Source: Actinoallomurus liliacearum
GTDB taxonomy: Bacteria > Actinomycetota > Actinomycetes > Streptosporangiales > Streptosporangiaceae
DNA length: 64,000 nt
NCBI RefSeq assembly: GCF_039542035.1
Contig: NZ_BAABHJ010000023.1
Span: forward strand, 1-64,000
Reading direction: 5' to 3'
Shown in pieces: positions 1-6,519 of this stretch; position 1 is the first letter of the stretch; each line of letters begins with the position of its first letter. A program made the position numbers and the translations under genes. The notes beneath the pieces were generated by a model. The model was not told the origin of the DNA. It saw nothing but the letters and a program-made list of their open reading frames with translations, and searched no databases.

Positions 1-83
1 CGGTGATGGAGCGGTTGTGCATCGACGCCGAGCCCGCCACCCGCATCCGCGACACCCTCGGACGCATCCTCAAGGAGCTCTGA
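1..83 (+). CDS. 3' end of an unidentified protein
   Basis: Only the last 26 codons are in the window, ending in TGA. The visible C-terminus reads as a charged helix ending in LGRILKEL. It is too short to assign a family. It converges on the methyltransferase that ends 37 bases further on. A chance open frame cannot be excluded, but the stop followed directly by a convergent gene fits a real 3' end. Confidence 0.4.
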   Translation, partial: VMERLCIDAEPATRIRDTLGRILKEL

Positions 84-120
84 CTCCCGAGCCCGCCGGC
101 TCACCCCTTCCGGCCACCGC

Positions 121-936
121 CTACGGCTTGCGGCCGACGCCGCCCAGCATCCACGCCTTCTCCGGCGACCGGGCGGCCAGCGGATTCTCCGGGCGCCACT
201 CGCGCACCCACACCAGACCGGGGTCGACCAGCTCGAACCCGTCGAAGAACGGCAGCACCTGATCCCGCGTCCGCGCCGCCGTCTCGCCCGGCCGGTCCAG
301 AATCGCCCGGTAGATCTCCTCGATCGGTTCGGCGACGTCCGGGCGAGTGTCGAAGACGACGTGGGTGATGGCCAGGTGACTGCCGGACGGAACCGCGTCC
401 CGCAGCCACGCCACGCTCGTGAACGGGTCATCCGAATGCGGGATGAAGTGCAGCGCACCACAGACCACGAGGGCGAGCGGCTCTGCGAGATCGATCAGCC
501 CGTGCAGACCGCACTCGGTGAGGAACGCCTCCGGGTGCAGGATGTCGCCCTCCACGACCGCCGTGCGCGAACTGTCGATGAGGATCGCCCGCGCGTGTGA
601 GAGGACGACCGGGTCCTTCTCGACGTACACCACTCGCGCGTCGGATGTCACGGATCGGGCGATCTCATGGCTGTTGCGCTGGGTCGGCAGCCCCGAACCG
701 ATGTCGATGAACTGCCGAATGCCCTGCTCGGCGAGGAAACGGACCGCGCGGCGGAGGAAGAGGCGGTTCTCCAGCGCGATTTCCCTGATCTCCGGTGCGA
801 TCGCGAGCAGGTTGCCGACGGCCTCCCGGTCGGCGGCGAAATTGTCCTTCCCGCCGAGGAGGTAGTCGTTCATCCGTGCGACATTTGGAACACTCGTGTC
901 CACGTCGGCCAGGCCACGGCGGGGCACGTCCGTCAC
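121..936 (-). CDS. SAM-dependent methyltransferase, DUF574 family
   Basis: A 271-residue protein of the actinomycete-specific DUF574/methyltransf_19 family. The family hallmark RMNDYLLGGKDNFAAD is at residues 21-36 and a Rossmann SAM-binding stretch (FIDIGSGLPTQRNSHE) is near residues 76-91, followed by acidic strand ends such as VYVEKDPVV. The start is GTG behind a good AAGGTGA site; the length is typical. Members occur in many paralogues per genome and their methyl acceptor is unknown. It is cytoplasmic, with no signal peptide. The 5' side faces a MITE-like element, so its promoter lies between that element and the start codon. Confidence 0.9.
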   Translation of the reverse strand: MTDVPRRGLADVDTSVPNVARMNDYLLGGKDNFAADREAVGNLLAIAPEIREIALENRLFLRRAVRFLAEQGIRQFIDIGSGLPTQRNSHEIARSVTSDARVVYVEKDPVVLSHARAILIDSSRTAVVEGDILHPEAFLTECGLHGLIDLAEPLALVVCGALHFIPHSDDPFTSVAWLRDAVPSGSHLAITHVVFDTRPDVAEPIEEIYRAILDRPGETAARTRDQVLPFFDGFELVDPGLVWVREWRPENPLAARSPEKAWMLGGVGRKP

Positions 937-1071
937 AACTCACCTTTCTCGGATTAACAGCCCTTACTGTGCCAGCCGATACCCATCGGATTCAATGCCT
1001 AACAGCGTTTCCGCTCCTCGCGCACGACGCCGTCCGCCGGCCGCCCGGCCACGGCGGCGCGCTCCGACCTC

Positions 1072-1352
1072 CTAGGACCTGTCCGGTGGATCTTGTGGAC
1101 GGCGGGTTCGTCACCCGGTCGGCCGAGCCGGCGTCCGGGATGGGAGATGGCGGGCGATCTCCTCGGATCGCGTACCCAGGTCCACGGTCCTCTTCCACCG
1201 GTGTCCACTCGGCGGAGAATTCTCTCCGCTGAGTAGACACCGCCAGAAACGACGCCACGGCCCGGCGGGCGGACCGTCCCGCCCGGCCGGGGCCGCACGC
1301 GTCCCGCGTCGTCACAGATCGACCAGCACGTGATCCACCGGACACGCCCTAG
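1072..1352. mobile_element. MITE-like element with 21-bp terminal inverted repeats
   Basis: The two ends are 21-bp inverted repeats differing at only two positions; both contain the core TGTCCGGTGGATC reading inward, and the outermost four bases are CTAG at each end. If the outer TA or CTAG is a target duplication, the mobile unit is about 275 bp. There is no transposase ORF inside. The GTCCGGTGGATC core resembles ends I recall from actinomycete IS5-type insertion sequences, so this is probably a non-autonomous derivative moved in trans; that family assignment is inference. A 44-nt imperfect palindrome lies near its centre. Confidence 0.55.
1199..1242. repeat. 44-nt imperfect palindrome at the centre of the MITE-like element
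   Basis: Two 20-base arms starting CGGTGTCC and ending GGACACCG-like pair around a 4-base centre (ATTC) with two non-Watson-Crick positions. It lies close to the midpoint of the element. It could form a cruciform in DNA or a hairpin in RNA. Confidence 0.6.
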
Positions 1353-1359
1353 CCTCCGT

Positions 1360-1495
1360 GCGTCCGCTTCCCGGGCGCGGCGGGGCGTCCGCTCGCCGGG
1401 TGTGGTGGGCGTCCGCTTTCTAGGCGCGGCGGCGTGCGTCGGCCTCCCCGGCACGACGCCGGGCGTCGGCCTCCTCGGCGTGGCGGCGGGCGTCC
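1360..1495. repeat. Degenerate tandem repeat spanning a stop codon
   Basis: Units beginning GCGTCC or GCGTCG start at 1360, 1385, 1409, 1436, 1463 and 1490. Spacing is 27 bases inside the neighbouring gene, encoding EADARRRAG-type repeats on the minus strand, and 24-25 bases beyond it. The TAG stop of that gene sits inside the array, and repeat-like codons (KADAHHTRR, ADAPPRP) continue after it. Confidence 0.65.
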
Positions 1496-2295
1496 TCGGC
1501 CGTGCGTGCGGCACGGTCGTACTCGCGTTGGGCGACCTGTTCGTGCCGGCCGGCCTCCGCGCGCTCGGCCTCGGCGGCCTTCACCTGTCTCCGCAGCTCC
1601 TCGAGGCGCCGGTCGGCGGCCGCGACGGCCTCCCGCGCGGCGTCCCGCTCGGACTCCCACTGGGCGATGGAGTGTTCCGCCTCTTCGGCCCGCTCCGCGG
1701 CGGCCCGAGCCTCCTCCGCCAGCCGCCGCGCCCTGACGCGGGAATCCTCCTCCCGAGTGGGCCGCTTCCCCCGCGCTTCCTTCGGCTCCCCTTCCTTCGG
1801 CTCCGCCTTCTTCCGGCGATGCGTCACCGACGGAGCCACGGCGCCGAGCGGCCCGAAGCCGGTGTGGCTCAGCGGGTGCTCCAGCCGCCCGGCCCGTACG
1901 GCCTCGGCCGCCGACGGATCGGCGATGGCGGCCTGGAGCGTGTCCTCGACCTCCCGGCTCTGGGCCTCGTTCAGCGGCCGGTCGGCCTCCTTCGCCAGCT
2001 CTCGCGCCCGGCGGACCAGCCCGTCCACCAGCCTGCCCCGCTCGCGTTCCAGCTCGCCCACGTCGCCGCCGGACGACCACGCCTCGCGCATCCGCTCGCC
2101 GAGCCCGAGCAGTGACTCGACGCCGCCGTCGCGGAGCAGGTGGTTGACGGCCCACGCGGAGACGGTCGGACGGCGCAGCGCGGTGAGGCGGCGGGCGTCC
2201 TCGCGCGACAGCTCACCGGCCAGCCGTTTGCGCGTGGCGGTGAACTCGGACGGGGGGACGCCGTAGAGCCGGTCGGCGGCGGTGTCGAAATCCAC
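1420..2295 (-). CDS. Coiled-coil protein of a conserved actinobacterial family
   Basis: A 291-residue protein with no enzyme motif that I recognise. Residues 1-145 are a conserved-looking helical region (LYGVPPSEFTATRKRL, then RRPTVSAWAVNHLL), followed by a basic linker (RRKKAEPKEGEPKEARGKR) and a long Ala/Glu/Arg coiled coil from about 185 to the end. I chose the GTG start giving VDFDTAADRLYG because a much longer upstream reading frame only shadows the opposite-strand SDR gene. The C-terminus consists of 9-residue repeats and ends within a tandem array, so its length may vary between strains. Function unknown; a structural or DNA-associated role is only a guess. Confidence 0.7.
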   Translation of the reverse strand: MDFDTAADRLYGVPPSEFTATRKRLAGELSREDARRLTALRRPTVSAWAVNHLLRDGGVESLLGLGERMREAWSSGGDVGELERERGRLVDGLVRRARELAKEADRPLNEAQSREVEDTLQAAIADPSAAEAVRAGRLEHPLSHTGFGPLGAVAPSVTHRRKKAEPKEGEPKEARGKRPTREEDSRVRARRLAEEARAAAERAEEAEHSIAQWESERDAAREAVAAADRRLEELRRQVKAAEAERAEAGRHEQVAQREYDRAARTAEDARRHAEEADARRRAGEADARRRA

Positions 2296-2379
2296 CCCCT
2301 CATGATTCCCCGCGCGAAAGACGACACAAGGTGTCTGCTTTCGCTGCCAGCATCCCCGGCGACAGGAAAGGGGACAGGC

Positions 2380-3291
2380 ATGACACTGCAGGGAAAGGTC
2401 GCCCTGGTCGCCGGGGGCACCCGCGGAGCGGGGCGGGCCATCGCGGTCGAACTCGGCCGGGCCGGCGCGACCGTGTACGTCACCGGGCGGACGACGCGCG
2501 AGCGGCGCTCGGAGCTGAACCGGCCCGAGACGATCGAGGACACCGCCGAACTGGTGACCAAGGCGGGCGGCGAGGGCATCGCCATCGCGGTGGATCACCT
2601 CGAACCCGACCAGGTACGGGACCTCGTCGACCGGATCGACCGCGAGCGCGGCCGGCTCGACGTACTCGTCAACGACATCTGGGGCGGCGACGTGTACCTC
2701 CAATTCGACCGGCGGCTCTGGGAGCACTCCCTCGATGACGGGCTGCGGATGCTCCGCCTCGGCATCGACACGCACGCCATCACCAGTCACTGCGCACTGC
2801 CGCTGCTCATCCTCCGGCCCGGCGGCCTGGTCGTCGAGATGACGGACGGAACGGCCGAGTACAACGCCGCCTACCGCGCCGACGCCGGGTTCTTCTACGA
2901 CCTCGCCAAGGTCGCCGCGCAGCGGATGGCCCTGGCCCAGGCGGAGGAACTGCGCCCGTACGGCGGCACGGCCGTCGCGGTCACGCCGGGCTGGCTCCGG
3001 TCCGAGGCGATGCTGGAGATCTTCGGCGTCACCGAGGAGACCTGGCGGGAGGCCACCGCCGAGCAGCCGCACTTCTGCGTCTCCGAGTCGCCGTCGTACG
3101 TCGGCCGGGCCGTGGCGGCGCTGGCCGCCGACCCCGACGTGGCCCGCTGGACCGGGCGGACGCTGTCGAGCGGCGAACTCGCGCGGATCTACGGCTTCAC
3201 CGACGTCGACGGCACGCGCCCGAACGCCTGGCGGTACCTCACCGAGGTCCGTGACGCCGGACTGCCGGCCGACGACACCGGCTACCGCTGA
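2380..3291 (+). CDS. Short-chain dehydrogenase/reductase
   Basis: A 303-residue SDR. The cofactor motif is GGTRGAGRA at residues 12-20 and YVTGRT follows beta-2, suggesting NADP preference from the arginine. The usual NNAG is replaced by VNDIWGG, as in a subgroup of SDRs, and a Tyr-Asp-Leu-Ala-Lys (YDLAK) active-site motif lies near residue 170. Substrate unknown. The ATG follows GGAAAGGGGACAGGC. It is divergent from the coiled-coil gene with about 85 bases between starts, and a 44-nt palindrome lies just past its stop. Confidence 0.88.
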   Translation: MTLQGKVALVAGGTRGAGRAIAVELGRAGATVYVTGRTTRERRSELNRPETIEDTAELVTKAGGEGIAIAVDHLEPDQVRDLVDRIDRERGRLDVLVNDIWGGDVYLQFDRRLWEHSLDDGLRMLRLGIDTHAITSHCALPLLILRPGGLVVEMTDGTAEYNAAYRADAGFFYDLAKVAAQRMALAQAEELRPYGGTAVAVTPGWLRSEAMLEIFGVTEETWREATAEQPHFCVSESPSYVGRAVAALAADPDVARWTGRTLSSGELARIYGFTDVDGTRPNAWRYLTEVRDAGLPADDTGYR

Positions 3292-3304
3292 CCCCTCGGG
3301 CTTT

Positions 3305-3348
3305 GCGCCGAGGGTTTCCGTCGCTATGACGACGAAAAGTCTCGGCGC
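3305..3348. repeat. 44-nt dispersed palindrome, copy 1 (imperfect)
   Basis: Two 19-base arms (left arm GCGCCGAGGGTTTCCGTCG) around the 6-base loop CTATGA, with two mismatches and one G-T pair. It has the same length, loop and core TTTCCGTCG-CTATGA-CGACG as the perfect copy at 4788. It starts 14 bases after the SDR stop, so it may act as its terminator, but sharing with the second copy suggests a repeat family. Confidence 0.75.
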
Positions 3349-3391
3349 TGCCGCGCCGACGGGCGCGGAGATGATGAGAAGGAGGTACAGG

Positions 3392-3738
3392 ATGGCTCGT
3401 CAGGTTCCGGACAGCGATGACCGTGACCCGGCCGCCGTCGGGACGGCGATGGTCGAGCGCGTCCTCGCGCTGGCGGCGACCTGGACGGCCTGGGACGGCC
3501 GTCCGTTCCCCGTCGATGATCGGGCGTACACCCCGCACAGGGCGATCCGGCGGGTCGACGACCACCTCATCGACCACCTCGCCGAACTGGAAGCGAGGCC
3601 GGCCGGCGACCGGCCGATGCCTGACCGGTGGCACGCGTCGATGGACGGAGCTTCCGGCAGCTCGCCTTTCACCTGGGCGGGTCGGCCTACTACGCCGACG
3701 CGGTCGGGGATCTGTCGGTGGTCGGGACCGGCCGGTGA
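3392..3738 (+). pseudogene. Broken DinB/MDMPI-like protein gene
   Basis: A strong AAGGAGGTACAG site precedes the ATG. The first about 80 codons give a credible protein (AYTPHRAIRRVDDHLIDHL, then DRWHASM), resembling small actinobacterial DinB/mycothiol-dependent-type four-helix proteins. At about 3640 the good reading moves to another frame: SFRQLAFHLGGSAYYADAVG followed by TGA at 3738. The two halves fit the start and end of one longer protein, so I infer an internal deletion of roughly 40 codons plus a frameshift rather than a single-base error. It converges on the WYL regulator, a frequent regulator type for such genes. Confidence 0.6.
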
Positions 3739-3746
3739 TCACGGTG

Positions 3747-4730
3747 TCAGATCTGGGACGGGTCCGGGGCGTACAGGCGGTTCATCCGCAGGGCGGCGTC
3801 CGCGAGGAGGGCGCGCAGCTCCGGCGGCTCCAGGACCTCCACCTCCGGGCCGAGGCGGAGGAGCTGTGAGTAGGCGACCTCGACGGACTCGACGGGCAGG
3901 GTGACGGTGACCCTCTCCTGGTCATCGGGCGCGCTCGCCGACGTCAACGCGTCCGGCAGGGCGACCGGGTCCGCGACGTGACGCAGCGCCCGCAGCCCCG
4001 CCGGTGTCAGCCGTACGGTGGCCCGGGTTCTGAGCAGCGAGCGCTCGAAATCCTCCGCCCGCTCGTCCCAGAACGCGGCCAGGTCGAAGCTCTCGTCGCG
4101 GACGAAGCGCTCCGATCCGGTCCGTACGCCCTCGAAGCGGTCCACGCGGTACACCTGGAAACGGTCTCCGGTACGGCCGACGGCGTACCAGACTCCGGCC
4201 TTGAGCACCAGGCCGTACGGTTCGAGGGTGCGGTCGACGACCTGCTCGCCGCGCCGGTAGCGGACGGCCGCGACCCGGTCGCCCCACACGGCCTGGGAGA
4301 GCTCCGGCAGCAGCGGAGGCCGGTCGGCGACCCGGAACCACGCGGGAGCGTCCAGGTGGAACCGCTGCGCGGCGGTCTCGGGGGCGTCGCGCAGCTCCGG
4401 CAGCAGCGCGGCCGAGACCTTCAGCCGGGCGGCGAGCGCGGCGTCGCCCAGGCCCATGTCGCGCAGCGGGCCGGGCACCCCCGACAGGAACAGCGCCTCG
4501 GCCTCGGCCCGGCCCAGCCCGGTGAGCCGGGTCCGGTACCCCTCCAGAAGCCGGTAGCCGCCGCCCCGGCCGCGGTCGGCGTACACCGGCACGCCCGCCT
4601 CCGCGAGCGCAAGCATGTCACGGGTGATGGTGCGTTCGGAGACCTCGAGCCGCCGGGCCAGCTCCCCGGCGGTCATGGACTCGCGGCTCTGCAGCAGCAG
4701 GACCAGGGAGATGAGTCGCGCCGCCCGCAT
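3747..4730 (-). CDS. WYL-domain transcriptional regulator (YafY type)
   Basis: A 327-residue regulator. Residues 1-60 form a DeoR-like winged helix (ARRLEVSERTITRDMLAL), residues about 140-225 a WYL ligand-sensing domain (EPYGLVLKAGVWYAVGRTGD), and the rest the C-terminal WCX extension. Such proteins bind DNA as dimers and sense nucleic-acid or small ligands. It ends just beyond the broken DinB-like gene, with which it converges, and its start is followed by the perfect 44-nt palindrome. The start is ATG with a G-rich stretch upstream. Confidence 0.9.
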   Translation of the reverse strand: MRAARLISLVLLLQSRESMTAGELARRLEVSERTITRDMLALAEAGVPVYADRGRGGGYRLLEGYRTRLTGLGRAEAEALFLSGVPGPLRDMGLGDAALAARLKVSAALLPELRDAPETAAQRFHLDAPAWFRVADRPPLLPELSQAVWGDRVAAVRYRRGEQVVDRTLEPYGLVLKAGVWYAVGRTGDRFQVYRVDRFEGVRTGSERFVRDESFDLAAFWDERAEDFERSLLRTRATVRLTPAGLRALRHVADPVALPDALTSASAPDDQERVTVTLPVESVEVAYSQLLRLGPEVEVLEPPELRALLADAALRMNRLYAPDPSQI

Positions 4731-4787
4731 CCCCCGAGGCTAACGGAGGCACCGGGTCGAGCGGCGGTGCGGGGCTGCGGCCGCTCT

Positions 4788-4831
4788 GTGCCGAGGATTT
4801 CCGTCGCTATGACGACGGAAATCCTCGGCAC
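4788..4831. repeat. 44-nt dispersed palindrome, copy 2 (perfect)
   Basis: A perfect 19-bp stem (left arm GTGCCGAGGATTTCCGTCG) with loop CTATGA. It lies between the start of the WYL gene and the 3' end of the MerR gene, both on the minus strand, so it could terminate MerR transcription. Together with copy 1 it brackets the WYL/DinB-like pair. Confidence 0.85.
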
Positions 4832-4848
4832 TGAGCTCCACGGCGATG

Positions 4849-5481
4849 TCAGGCCAGGTCGAAGCGGCGGGTTGACGCGTTCTCCTGGGCCATCCGGCGC
4901 AGGGCGAGCAGGACCCGCTCGTACAGGACGTTGGTCGCGATGGCGGTCTGCACGGCCCGCTCGCGGTCCTCGTCGACCAACAGCCCGGCGACCTCGTGGT
5001 CCGCGATGAGCTCGGCGGCCTCGATGTACGGGCGAAGGTCGCGCAGGACGATGGGCAGGCCCAGCCCACGCAGCGCCGCGAACGCCTGCGCGAGCAGATC
5101 GCGGGCGGGCGCGTCCGGTAGCACGCGCCAGCCGAGCTCGGCGATGACCGCGTCCACGTCCTGGCGGGCGGCCCGCCAGCCGGAGTCCTCGGGCTGCGGC
5201 TCGGCACGCGGGCCGAGGGCGTACTGCGCCTTCCCCAGCAGCAGGTGGAGCGCGACGGCGTCGTCGTCGACGGCGGCGACGATCTGCTGTACCGACGCGA
5301 TCGGCAGGTCGCCGACCTCCCGGAGGGCCTTGATGAGACGGAGCCGGTGCAGATGCCGGCCGTCGTACTCCGCCCGGGTCGCCGCGGTGGCCGTCCCCTT
5401 CGGAAGGAGTCCCTCCCGGATGTAGTACTTGATCGTCTGAACCGGCAGCCCGCTCCGGTCGCTGAGCTCGGAGATCTTCAT
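4849..5481 (-). CDS. MerR-family transcriptional regulator
   Basis: A 210-residue protein with an N-terminal MerR winged helix (MKISELSDRSGLPVQTIKYY, residues 1-20, then wing YDGRHLHRLRLIKALREVG) and a helical C-terminal domain of about 120 residues with no cysteine cluster, so a metal sensor is unlikely. The closest type is the MerR_1 single-regulator family that senses organic ligands. The ATG has GGGGGGCAG just upstream. The frame is open far upstream through the 42-bp tandem array, but homology starts at this methionine. Confidence 0.88.
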   Translation of the reverse strand: MKISELSDRSGLPVQTIKYYIREGLLPKGTATAATRAEYDGRHLHRLRLIKALREVGDLPIASVQQIVAAVDDDAVALHLLLGKAQYALGPRAEPQPEDSGWRAARQDVDAVIAELGWRVLPDAPARDLLAQAFAALRGLGLPIVLRDLRPYIEAAELIADHEVAGLLVDEDRERAVQTAIATNVLYERVLLALRRMAQENASTRRFDLA

Positions 5482-5520
5482 CTGCCCCCCTGGCCGGGAC
5501 ACTATCGCCGTACGGCCGCC

Positions 5521-5735
5521 GGGGAGTCGCGGTTCCCGAGTCTCGGTATCCGACGGACGCTCAGCCGGGCGTCGCGTCCGAGCCGAGGTCTCCGGCGGGC
5601 GCTCAGCGGGGAGTCGCATCCTGGTCTCGGTATCCGAAGGACCCTCAGCCGGGACTCGTGTCCGAGTCCCGGTGTCTGAAGGAGGGGCACCCGGGGATCG
5701 CGTCCGAGTCCCGGTCTCTGAAGGACGGGTCAGCC
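5521..5735. repeat. Tandem array of five imperfect ~42-bp units
   Basis: Five consecutive units with landmarks GGGGAGTCGC, CGAGTCTCGGTATCYGA and GACGCTCAGCC begin near 5521, 5567, 5608, 5651 and 5693. On the minus strand every unit reads as a 14-residue peptide such as PSDTGTRTRVPAEG, all in one frame and in frame with the MerR start. The last unit overlaps the ndgR stop codon. It fills the whole spacer between the two genes. Confidence 0.8.
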
Positions 5736-6443
5736 GCGGCGCATCGTTTCGGAGATCTTCTCCGCGGCGGCGAGGACGGGCGGTGCGTGCATCCGGCCGG
5801 GGGCGCGTGAAAGCCGCTCGATCGGCCCGGACACCGAGATGGCCGCGATCACCCGGCCGCCGGTGCCGCGGATCGGCGCGGACACCGAGGCGACCCCCTG
5901 CTCGCGCTCGCCGACGCTCTGCGCCCAGCCCCGGCGTCGTACGGAGGCCAGCGTCGTCGCGGTGAACTTCGCGCCACGCAGCCCCCGGTGCAGGCGGTCG
6001 GGCTCCTCCCAGGCCAGCAGGATCTGCGCGGCGGAGCCGGCGACCATCGGCAGGGCGCTGCCGACCGGGACGGTGTCGCGCAGGCCGCTCATCCGCTCGG
6101 CCGCGGCGACGCACACGCGCACGTCGCCCTGCCGCCGGTAGAGCTGGGCGCTCTCGCCGGTCAGGTCCCGCAACTGGGTCAGGATCGGCTGGGCGATGGC
6201 GAGCAGGCGGTCCTCTCCGGCGGCGGCGGCCAGCTCGGCCAGCCGGGGGCCGAGGATGAACCGGCCCTGGGTGTCCCGGTGGACCATCCGGTGGTGCTCC
6301 AGCGCGACGGCGAGCCGGTGGGCGGTGGGCCGGGCCAAGCCGGTGGTCTGCACCAGCTGGGCGAGGGAGGCCGGACCGGCCTCCAGGGCGTTCAGGACCA
6401 GAACCGCTTTGTCCAGCACGCCGACTCCGCTAGAGTTGTCCAT
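5730..6443 (-). CDS. ndgR: IclR-family regulator NdgR, divergent from leuCD
   Basis: A 237-residue IclR protein: winged helix at residues 8-65 (LAQLVQTTGLARPTAHRLAVAL) and effector domain from about 80. Its place immediately upstream and divergent of leuC matches NdgR/AreB of streptomycetes, which controls branched-chain amino acid synthesis and amino-acid-dependent growth. A 15-bp palindrome in the 76-base spacer is the likely operator. The protein has the usual length. The 3' end runs into the 42-bp repeat array. Confidence 0.92.
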   Translation of the reverse strand: MDNSSGVGVLDKAVLVLNALEAGPASLAQLVQTTGLARPTAHRLAVALEHHRMVHRDTQGRFILGPRLAELAAAAGEDRLLAIAQPILTQLRDLTGESAQLYRRQGDVRVCVAAAERMSGLRDTVPVGSALPMVAGSAAQILLAWEEPDRLHRGLRGAKFTATTLASVRRRGWAQSVGEREQGVASVSAPIRGTGGRVIAAISVSGPIERLSRAPGRMHAPPVLAAAEKISETMRRG

Positions 6444-6458
6444 GCTTCGATACTGCCG

Positions 6459-6473
6459 TCTCGGAATCTGAGA
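6459..6473. promoter_or_regulatory. Candidate NdgR operator between ndgR and leuC
   Basis: TCTCGGAATCTGAGA is a 15-bp odd-centred palindrome with one mismatched pair (TCTC.GA-A-TC.GAGA). It is the only clear symmetric site in the divergent spacer. Assignment to NdgR is by position. Confidence 0.5.
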
Positions 6474-6519
6474 TGCAAGTCGCGGGCAGAGGAGCTACCG
6501 AACCGGAAGAGGTGGAGTG

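Noticed and set aside
5521..5735. CRISPR array
   Set aside because: Units are contiguous with no unique spacers, diverge along their whole length, and no cas genes are present. The 36-bp and 27-bp arrays fail for the same reasons.
5482..6114. Extending the MerR protein upstream through the repeat array
   Set aside because: The normal MerR N-terminus begins at MKISELS with a G-rich site before it, and the extension would overlap the ndgR coding region. Kept only as a finding about the repeats.
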